A DNA stretch of 64,000 nt from Isochrysis galbana (lineage: Eukaryota; Haptophyta; Isochrysidales; Isochrysidaceae). The notes under the pieces are model-generated. The model saw nothing but the letters and a program-made list of their open reading frames with translations, had not been told where the DNA came from and did not search any database. A program made the position numbers and the translations under genes. Positions 59,001 to 64,000 of the stretch are shown here, piece after piece (positions within the stretch are counted from its first letter, which is position 1; each line of letters starts with the position of its first letter). The stretch is taken from positions 4,284,148 to 4,348,147 of the forward strand of contig CM030931.1 of NCBI GenBank assembly GCA_018136815.1. Reading direction: 5' to 3'.

Positions 59001-60076
59001 TCCTAGGCTCAGGAGAGACGGTCAATCACGAGCCATCAGGCCTAGGGTCGCCTCCGCAGGCCGCCGCCTCAGGCCCCATTGCCGAAGATGATTCGTGTTC
59101 CAGTTCTGTCGCTCCCGCTCCCGCTCAGCAATCCAAGATGTTTCGCCGTTTCGTCGTTCACGATGGGCTCGTCTACTATCGCACCGTCCTTGACTCCACC
59201 GACCCGGACTCGCTAGTGCTCTATGTTCCGCCCTCGTTGCGGTCTCGCTACCTCTTTGCCTACCACGATCGCTCCGGGCACCTTGGAGTTTCTCGTATGT
59301 CCGGTCTTCTTCGTACTCGGGTATACTGGCCTGGCATGTCTTCCGACGTTGCGTCCTACGTCCGAGAATGCCACGAGTGCACCCTCGCCAAGCCGCTACC
59401 TAGGGCTCTAGCGTCGCCCTCCGGTCTCTCCGTGGGCACCTACCCCTTTGATGTGGTCTACTGCGACGTGCTCGCACTGGCTCCCACTCACAACTTCGTG
59501 CCTGGAGTCTCGGGTTACGACAAGCTGGTCGTCTTCATCGACTCGCTCACTCGATGGATTGAGGCTGAGCCTTCGAATGGGGATCCTTCGTCGGAGGTGG
59601 CCTTGGACATGTTCATCCGCTTGATTGTGACGCGTTATGGAGTCCCTAGGCAGCTTCGGACCGACGCCGGTTCGAATCTTTGTTCGGTTCTTGTTTCGCG
59701 TATTCTGGAGCTCACCGGGACTGATTTGTCGAGTACAGAGCCGTACCGACATGAAGGTGTAGGCTTCGTCGAACGCGCTCAGCAAACGCTCATCCGTTTG
59801 ATGCGCGCCTCGAATGAGGGTGGCAGCCATTGGGTCGACCATTTGCCGTTCCTACTCCTCTCGTTGAGGGCTTCCTCCGGTCGTGTCACCTCCCGGTCTC
59901 CAGCGTCTTTGATCTTTGGGCTGGGCGTGAGCTGCGTCTGCCCGCTCAACTCTCTGATCCGAAGACCGTTTCGCCAACTGCTCTCGAGGCGGCGTCCGCC
60001 GACGTTCGCTCGTACGCATCCAGGCTCAATGCGAGCCTCCGCCTCTCTTGGTCCAGCGCTCTCGAGGCTACCCTAG
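52979..60076 (+). CDS. pol: Gypsy pol polyprotein with methyltransferase-like, protease, RT, RNase H and integrase domains
   Basis: Open from the gag stop; no ATG is needed if made by readthrough. (1) Ser/Pro-rich linker to about 54330. (2) Cytosine-methyltransferase-like domain, 54340-55010. (3) Aspartic protease, DTGAGPSVI at 56267 and LLLGNDFLAAH. (4) RT: FCVDYRDTNAKLRVEDSPLP, TLDLASGFWGIPI, NFLPFGIQSGPSYM and YLDDV (57854-57865). (5) RNase H: FIVKTDGASKLGIAGILSQ, TVTEIELLAALESI and VVDHSALRWL. (6) Integrase HHCC zinc finger (HDRSGHLG...CHECTLA) and catalytic D (VVYCDVLAL), D (LRTDAGSN) and E (GFVERAQQTLIR). Near 59915-59926 the frame is lost; integrase C-terminus and chromodomain continue in the next frame. 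Confidence 0.9.
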   Translation, partial: GSGGVPVLQTLAENIAGGGPERHHHHPDPIPTPLGEKSCRRGDSPPVSSSIQSSTVGAASPAEAPAERLSRKPESTLDPGSWKQVCPGDRRDPTLRNSCTSTSSSITSHAIRMLGADSRTLPLLESVSTDTMLSSVPSNSPRSFDASSSLDSPPDGPAQGGGLGRFDASSVSSFRKRTVVKPSRAVDSVSSSALGSMDRSDVAAAAYENVVAALPVSALSRRDPSGDLSPKGHSRSRSADESSLSTVGSRAVEAETSVSSSPLSPVRYISPSSCSFSRLEVAPVLVSDLVPDPEGSASGVDEVEGSKGAAAFRAHAVVTPASGDAGAVDYDPTSRTTWTPASPLSLGSPEDPHSRDRPPGPTPFRSSPPKLEGDDPLPLNSTAEAIHRIAVVGCSSAAKSTEAARAPTRELQMLAASRARASGSSVILPRHLAEAALALRRPDASTHASPSAVLPTHFDELCAELAAIHDAVTFDAAEGIPPPRVLVVGEASGVVSSMFLLAGAHVATCDLRPSEIDYIPHFCGDALHIQNLGWDLVVAHPPCTYLSAVSCQWLDREPGRRQALESAARVFLAMASADAPFVAVENPRMHAEASALVGGLRPRQFVQPWQHGTGHQKATGLYLTASLPPLQPSKIVEGRLSAMADLSPSPHRGALRSRTYVGIAGAMAAQWMPVLRRYARKAKASRSLNFTVDWAISQAAASLRERPSLCSTGFELAEPRTALARFMEGRGEAASSSHLTPPSGSPVSDSVVVIPDAGPVADASRLLHQEDSETNVSQDEAEAEGDRFLPWEWPIEDRSTTPGPPNTVKKRRSKWQVFDRDVISGVHRWQDVTPSIAQEIAEQAAAAEPSEPPILSRLGSQGINALSPSASFTAGDEGVAELTNSFVAERPLETWDVGPDSGEDDTPEMPEHRSMQTLETKPSDAAEGEGTPRALCCDGAAARGLSAAGFSELSKLPKTDLQKSLEKEWSRQMDQPRHPTDRRGLGYDGVPNPSNSAKASPYSSIPFVPQTVAAAIERVPHVDESSPSRPASNPTTPSPGAGTSLPVESIADTPPPLYPRHCLYVRDLVVCRADGDRAAQGFVLPDVALTVNSTLADTGAGPSVITTALLDRLPEDACVERVSDATVPNLHGPDGLPLITRGWASLVFSLSGRLFRHSFAVIEGNAMLLLGNDFLAAHSATISLDAASSEGSLRLRPASGDAEDSSRVLSECVVRVSTAPPPVADSGFVGAISMSPGQPLTVDFLERSTATREIPAGSEGEAAADARQPLYTPLFESADEFAAKAPASTSSEYLLYTEQAVTIPAFHRATIWVRVPLALRDHSDCAMLVDRLPIREALDSSSLVMPTVVTPTDDHRIAVTIVHTGVDALTLPSLHPIASLQVRFKLHRGWTPTGSEGDGDPVTALSEEQRSLLDSATIDPDRLLSDDQREEVRQLLARRIKAFALHPGAPNHTHVLEVELPLNPGAVPHRHAPSRVGRAGELIIEEEVAKMEAAGIIRKSNSAWASRVVLVSKKDGSVRFCVDYRDTNAKLRVEDSPLPLIVEAIDRLASGQGPLSSLFLCTLDLASGFWGIPIKESHKHITAFTTHRGKYEFNFLPFGIQSGPSYMCRLMDIVLGALAWEICMPYLDDVGIWSTGVGPSEEARAQASFEQMLHRLDLVLERLEWAGLTCKMSKCVFFATSTEYLGHVVSREGLKMDPKKVAAVADIDPSSINSLEAVRSFLGLCSYYRRFIRQFAAKAAPLTALTRKGCDVAKESQSEECRRAIQELKTAITSEPVLTPPRDDRPFIVKTDGASKLGIAGILSQLGDDNRERVVGYYARSLTSAERHWTVTEIELLAALESIRNWRPYLWGRRFKLVVDHSALRWLHTMKDQVAGGPASRLTRWALKLAEYRFDVEHKPGAVHQDADGLSRLASLEPEHEDEPLAGPASLAVREPGSESLAEHERSHPVAAITRSVATARGLQALDRSRRRASDSGPAIQSSYLAPGTPTSEEMRAALAEDPFVEPLLGSGETVNHEPSGLGSPPQAAASGPIAEDDSCSSSVAPAPAQQSKMFRRFVVHDGLVYYRTVLDSTDPDSLVLYVPPSLRSRYLFAYHDRSGHLGVSRMSGLLRTRVYWPGMSSDVASYVRECHECTLAKPLPRALASPSGLSVGTYPFDVVYCDVLALAPTHNFVPGVSGYDKLVVFIDSLTRWIEAEPSNGDPSSEVALDMFIRLIVTRYGVPRQLRTDAGSNLCSVLVSRILELTGTDLSSTEPYRHEGVGFVERAQQTLIRLMRASNEGGSHWVDHLPFLLLSLRASSGRVTSRSPASLIFGLGVSCVCPLNSLIRRPFRQLLSRRRPPTFARTHPGSMRASASLGPALSRLP
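54340..55010 (+). other. DNA cytosine-methyltransferase-like domain inside pol
   Basis: Reads PRVLVVGEASGVVSSMFLLA, GAHVATCDLRPSEIDYI, GDALHIQNLGWDLVVAHPPC (PPC at 54599-54607, the catalytic-Cys motif IV), VAVENPRMHAEAS (ENP at 54731-54739, motif VI) and FVQPWQHGTGHQKATGLYLT followed by ASLPPLQPSKIV. This pattern of a Rossmann start, D-L-R-P-S-E, G-D-A, H-P-P-C-T-Y-L, E-N-P and W-x-x-G-x-x-x-x-K-x-T-x-L-x-L-x-x-L-P-P-L is that of phage/NCLDV-type C5-methyltransferase-like proteins. The canonical FxGxG of motif I is altered (GEASG), so activity is not certain. It is fused in frame between gag and the protease. Confidence 0.78.
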
Positions 60077-60633
60077 CCGCTCAGGCTGAGTCAGTCCGTG
60101 ACGCTACCATCAAGTCTCAAAGACCAGCGCGTTTCGAACCTGGGGATCGCGTCTGCATGCGATTACCAGGCCATGCCAACAAGTTGCAATTCATCTACTC
60201 GGGTCCCTACCGCGTCGTAGAGGCTCTGTCCGACACTAGGTACCGACTCCGTGATTTGGAGAACCGGTTAGTCAAGGAGGAGGTGCATATCTCGAACCTC
60301 CGGCCGTATCATACTTTCGTTGATGAAGAGCCGCTGGCTGACGACGAGTACATCGTTGAAAAGTTGCTCGATCGTCGTAGCCATGGCGATTCTATCGAGT
60401 ACCTCGTGAAGTGGCGTGGCTATGCTCTTCGAGAAGCCACCTGGGAGCCTCGTTCCGAGTTGCTCCGTCGTTGTTCTGATTTGCTTGATGATTATGATCG
60501 CTCCGTCGAAGAGACTTGTCCAGAAGATGTTGAGTCCCCGGAAGCAACTTCTTCGTCGGCCAGGGATACTCCTCTTCCTCCCGTTCTCGATGCGCCGTCT
60601 TCGCGCACTCGCTCCAGGCTCCACTCCCGTTGA
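59830..60633 (+). CDS. pol: Integrase C-terminus and chromodomain (frame-shifted end of pol)
   Basis: Continues pol in the +1-shifted frame from about 59918 (WAGRELRLPAQL) to TGA 60631-60633. The integrase C-terminal barrel region is QRPARFEPGDRVCMRLPG, KLQFIYSGPYRVVEALSD and RYRLRDLENRLVKEEVHISN. It is followed by a chromodomain DDEYIVEKLLDRRSHGDSIE, YLVKWRGYALREATWEP, with the aromatic cage positions (Y, W, W). Chromodomains direct integration to particular chromatin in this clade. The shift lies in TTTGGGCTGGGCG, a simple-sequence context. It may be a consensus error or a mutation; a programmed shift here would be unusual. Confidence 0.85.
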   Translation: MGRPFAVPTPLVEGFLRSCHLPVSSVFDLWAGRELRLPAQLSDPKTVSPTALEAASADVRSYASRLNASLRLSWSSALEATLAAQAESVRDATIKSQRPARFEPGDRVCMRLPGHANKLQFIYSGPYRVVEALSDTRYRLRDLENRLVKEEVHISNLRPYHTFVDEEPLADDEYIVEKLLDRRSHGDSIEYLVKWRGYALREATWEPRSELLRRCSDLLDDYDRSVEETCPEDVESPEATSSSARDTPLPPVLDAPSSRTRSRLHSR

Positions 60634-61007
60634 TCCCATGTCTTGGGTAAGGGACCCGTCCCTCTAGGCTAGCCCCACGCCTCGGCTAGGGCTCCGAGTT
60701 CAAGAGCGAATCATGGAGGTGATGAACGCGTGCTGCCTGCGCTCTACACCCGGCGCAACACCGAGCAAAGCTCCTGTAAAAGGGAGAAGTGGGTGGGGCA
60801 GTGCGTACGAAAGAGGCCGCCGCGCTAAGCCGCCGATTTCGTGCTCGCTTTGGATCCAAAGGGTGTTCTTGTCTCCACGTTTCGCTCGCTATGTTCCGTT
60901 GCTTCTTGTTCCGATTCTGACCTCTGGTCAGCTCAGGTTCCAGGTTCCAGGTCTCTGTTCCAGGTTCACCGCTCGACATCGGAGACGTCTCGATCTTAGT
61001 CGGGGGG
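60634..61007 (+). other. Gypsy 3' spacer and polypurine tract
   Basis: About 370 bp without an ORF, ending CTTAGTCGGGGGG directly before the TG of the 3' LTR. The G-run is the probable polypurine tract priming plus-strand synthesis. Confidence 0.7.
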
Positions 61008-62127
61008 TGTCGCATTCATCCTAGATGATGCGATTTCCAGGCTCTTATTTCCAGGTCCTTCGCCGTGCGGCCACACGGTGAAGCTCAGGTACATCTAGGT
61101 TGGTAGGGTTCGTCCCTAGCGATCTAGAATTCGAGTTCTTGTTTCGTTCCTTCTAGCCTGTTTGTCAGGTCTAGATTCCAGGTTTCCTCCTTTCGGGTAA
61201 TCTTGACCCAAGGAGCCAGGTCGCCTGTCACTCGCTGCGCGCTTGTCTCAGGCTCTCGAGTTACCTTGTGAAGGCTTGTTTAGCTCTTGCAAGGCTTGTC
61301 GTTTCTTGTTGGTTCCGGTTTCTTTCTTGGGACTTGCTAACTTTCGTTGTCGTCCAGGCCTGTTCGTCGTAGGTTTGTTTAGCCTGGTTAGGGTTTCGTT
61401 GTCTTCTGGGTTCGCGTTGGCGTTCGGAAATTCCTCTCACATTCCCTAGGTCCGCTACCCTTGGCTTGTAGGTCTGCTCTTTTCTCTCGGTCAAGGTTTT
61501 GGCGAGCGAGTCGGTTGCTCTATCCGCTCGGAGATTGAGGTTTAATTTGCCATCTCCCCTTGGAGATCGGTGTAGGTTCGCTTCCTAGGTGAGGGAATCT
61601 TTCCCCTTGATGCAAGTTACATGCAAGCCTTGGCCCCTTTGTGTTTCTTCCCCTTGGTTGCTACTCAGGGTTGTTCGTTAGAAGCGTCTAGAAGGTCACG
61701 CTCAACGGCAAGATTTATTCGGTCGTGAAGACATCTCGTTGCGATCTGTATCCAAAGTGATCGCCGTGGTCGCGCGACATGACGCTCCCCTTCGGACTCT
61801 CCGTACGTGGGAAGTTACAACGGAGACACGCTCCGGCCGTCGCTGCGGAGTCTCTCTCTCTCTCTCGCTCTCTCTCTCCGTCTCTCGCGACGTGTTTGAG
61901 TTATCGGTGATTTGGGGTGCGGTTGCTTGATAATTTGCTTTGTTTGGGTGAATGATTCCGGTGTGTTCGTGAGTCGGTGTATCCTGTTGTTCTCAGCTCG
62001 TTGTCCGTCGTTGTTCGCTGCGTCGCTGCACTCAAGCAGCCTAGGCTCCCTCCCTGAGGGAAGATTCTTTGTAGGTCTAACAATCTCTTACAACCCAACA
62101 CACTAGGGCCGCTAGGAGCGCCTCGCC
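61008..62127 (+). repeat. 3' long terminal repeat, running into gap
   Basis: Matches 49077-50213 with very few substitutions but roughly 18 single-base deletions (see findings). The distal end is hidden by the gap. Confidence 0.9.
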
Positions 62128-62227
62128 NNNNNNNNNNNNNNNNNNNNNNNNNNNNNNNNNNNNNNNNNNNNNNNNNNNNNNNNNNNNNNNNNNNNNNNNN
62201 NNNNNNNNNNNNNNNNNNNNNNNNNNN
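62128..62227. other. Assembly gap (100 N)
   Basis: 100 undetermined bases that conceal the end of the 3' LTR and the Gypsy right flank. Confidence 1.
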
Positions 62228-62875
62228 TTCGTTGTTGCAATGATGACACTGCCCAAAGTCAAATGGTGTGCGCTCTGGCATGGTGAGATGGTGTCGATGA
62301 TTCATGGGTGAGCCCCATGTTTAGAGTAACACATTGAACATCTAGCAAGGCGCCACATCCCTGCCAATGAGGTCATGAGTCATGAGGTCGTGGAGCGTGT
62401 GTCGTGTGTGCGTGTGTGTGTGCGTGGCGTTGCATCCGCCGTGCGCGTGCCCTTCCCCGCGGTGTGTGTGGTGTGTGGTGCGACCTCTTCAAACATACAG
62501 TTTGCCATTAATCTTTAAACAGATGGCAGGTGGCGTCATGGAGCGCGCGCCGCTGTCGCATCCGCGATCGACTCTTTAATGTTATAATGACTGACCGACC
62601 GGCTGACCCGCGCTCTTTCGCATAAGAACCTTTCCGCCATCGTGTTCCCTCCTGGCTGGCTCGCCTGCTTTGCACGTTTCTCTCCTTGCACAATGCCATC
62701 GCCTGAGTCCCTCCTTGCTCTTGCGTTGGTCCCGTTCGCTTCCCTCTCCCCCGCGCTAGTCCTCGTCCTCGTTGTAGGTGTTCGCCGCGCTAGGGGGGGG
62801 GCTTTCCCCAGCGCGGAGGCTGCTCTCGTTCATCAGCGTTTTCATTTAGTATGAGGTGTTCTACGATTCCCTCCT
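62228..62875. other. Intergenic, no gene supported
   Basis: GT-rich around 62390-62480. GTCGCATCCGCGATCGAC at about 62552 matches the start of repeat R1. The 70-codon frame from 62642 is unconvincing. Confidence 0.4.
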
Positions 62876-62892
62876 TACCTTCTACTTAATCT

Positions 62893-63712
62893 CACTCCTC
62901 CCCTGCCATGGGGGAGGAACCACCCACTCTCCTGGCACGCCTGATGGCTTGCCAAGAGCACACTGCCATGCTGACCCATTCCTCTCCCCACAGGCACGCC
63001 TGACTCGCCCGCCCTGGCCTGTCGTGGCCAGCCCATCCCTCTGACCAGCCCCTCCTCCCCCTGGGCCCCCCTGTTCAGGACCCCCCAGCCAGCTCCAGTC
63101 GACCCGCAGGGGCTCGGAGCGCCAGCGAGGGAGAGGCAGGAGGGGCCAGGGCCATGCCCCAGCCTCACCTGCCCCCTGAGCTGCGCTCCCAGGCCCCTGC
63201 TGGCCACCTGGGGACCTGAAGAGGGGCCGCAGGCGCGCGCCATGGGCCCCCGCCGCAGGGAAGAGAGGAGGAAAAGGGAAGAGGGAGGGGAGGGGGGAGC
63301 GGCAGCTCCCCCCTCCGGCAGAAACGTGTCTTCTCGCCCCGTTTGGGTAAGAGAAGACGGGGGCGCCAGAGCCAGGAGGGAAGGGCCGCGGCTCGCCGCG
63401 GCCACTCGCTCTAGCGAGGGAGATTAGCGCTTCTGGGCTCCTATCTCACGAGTGCCCCCCCCCCCCCGCGTTGCTTTTACCCGAAAGGGGTTTTCCCCCA
63501 GCGTGGACTCGAGGAGAGGACGCGCTGGGGTGCGCGGGGCCGGTGCATGCACTGGGGGGAGGACAAATATCGAGGGGAGGGGGCAGTGCCCCCACCCCCC
63601 GGTATCACTCGGACACCTGGCCCGTCAGGCATGGCGGGATTCCGGGACTGAGACGTTATGTCCAATTAGCTAGTGGGGTTGGCTAGGATATAACATTGAT
63701 TATTATTAATTG
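62893..63712 (+). mobile_element. SINE-like retroposon, copy F (5'-truncated, type-2 3' end)
   Basis: 820 bp between perfect 17-bp duplications TACCTTCTACTTAATCT (62876-62892 and 63713-63729). It lacks the first about 55 bp of copies D and E, starting CACTCCTCCCCTGCCATGGG. The 3' end GTCCAATTAGCTAGTGGGGT, TAACATTGATTATTATTAAT is complete. 5' truncation with an intact 3' end is the hallmark of target-primed reverse transcription. Confidence 0.92.
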
Positions 63713-63729
63713 TACCTTCTACTTAATCT

Positions 63730-64000
63730 TGTCGCGTAATTAACTATCGATTCGCCGTCGGATGGTCCGTCGCATCGTCGCTCTCTTGTCGGCTTGTCGG
63801 CTTTCTCTTCCTTGTCTTCCTTGTCAGTTTTCTCTCTGTCGGTGCGTGTTCGCGGGGAAGATATGTTGCAGAAGAAAAGAATCTGAAGATTCAGAGATTC
63901 AGGGCTACTACGACACCTACTATCGGCCGGTTCCTCACGCCTTCTATCCGACATCGCCCCTGTTCCCTTCGTTTTCGTTCCTCCCCTTCCCCTTCCCCCC
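63730..64000. other. Intergenic, nothing recognised
   Basis: No supported gene up to the window end. Confidence 0.4.

Larger units (their letters stand above)
49077..62127 (+). mobile_element. Ty3/Gypsy chromovirus LTR retrotransposon carrying a DNA methyltransferase-like domain
   Basis: About 13 kb. Terminal direct repeats start at TGTCGCATTCATCC (49077 and 61008). Order: LTR, leader, gag (50261-52978), in-frame UAG, pol with methyltransferase-like, protease, RT, RNase H, integrase and chromodomain, a spacer, polypurine tract AGTCGGGGGG and 3' LTR running into a gap. Domain order (RT-RNase H-integrase-chromodomain) defines a chromovirus. Apart from one frameshift in the integrase C-terminus the coding region is open. 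The right target-site duplication is lost in the gap. Confidence 0.93.

Overview
This window is nuclear DNA of a GC-rich unicellular eukaryote, most likely a flagellated microalga. A haptophyte is my best guess, from impression rather than from a search. The eukaryotic evidence is spliceosomal introns (GT-AG and probably GC-AG), a cytosolic 40S ribosomal protein gene, a mitochondrial GrpE with presequence, a TTC29-like flagellar TPR protein and several retrotransposon classes. There are two 100-base assembly gaps (10737-10836 and 62128-62227). Signs of residual indel error mean that frameshifts should be read with caution.

Layout. 0.3-1.3 kb: leucine-rich-repeat protein. 3-4.2 kb: broken NACHT/STAND NTPase (-). 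7.4-8.1 kb: mitochondrial GrpE (-). 9.1-10.7 kb: AMP-forming acyl ligase cut by a gap. 11.2-13.9 kb: a rearranged SINE-like copy carrying a hAT transposon, which itself holds an LRR exon. 13.9-15.2 kb: gene fragments. 15.3-17.8 kb: three-exon TTC29-like gene (-). 19.7-20.2 kb: Copia remnant. 21.0-23.2 kb: an unusual DnaJ + MECR-like reductase + SAM-domain fusion. 25.1-27.5 kb: 811-aa coiled-coil protein (-). 33.6-35.2 kb: glucose-6-phosphate isomerase. 39.9-40.4 kb: eS12. 41.8-42.7 kb: TMEM19/DUF92 membrane protein (-). 43.9-45.2 kb: unknown 428-aa ORF (-). 45.6-47.0 kb: a small multi-exon coiled-coil gene visible only by joining short exons. 49.1-62.1 kb: a nearly complete Ty3/Gypsy chromovirus.

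The spaces between genes are packed with mobile DNA. A SINE-like family of about 750-900 bp has five well-delimited copies (5525-6274, 24062-24968, 29618-30368, 30906-31773, 62893-63712), each flanked by a perfect 16-17 bp target-site duplication. It occurs with two different 3' ends. One of them resembles the 3' UTR of LINE copies in the same window (14.9, 28.8, 47.6 and 48.8 kb), which suggests a LINE/SINE partnership. A 1.9-kb LINE derivative at 36975-38859 is an internally deleted copy with a 17-bp duplication. Two further LINEs are nested at 47.4-48.8 kb.

The most striking object is the Gypsy element. gag and pol share one reading frame separated by a single UAG. A DNA cytosine-methyltransferase-like domain with intact PPC and ENP motifs lies inside pol upstream of the protease. 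A chromodomain ends the integrase. The host genes look like an ordinary housekeeping and flagellar set without operon-like linkage; the coordinated systems in this window are the transposons.
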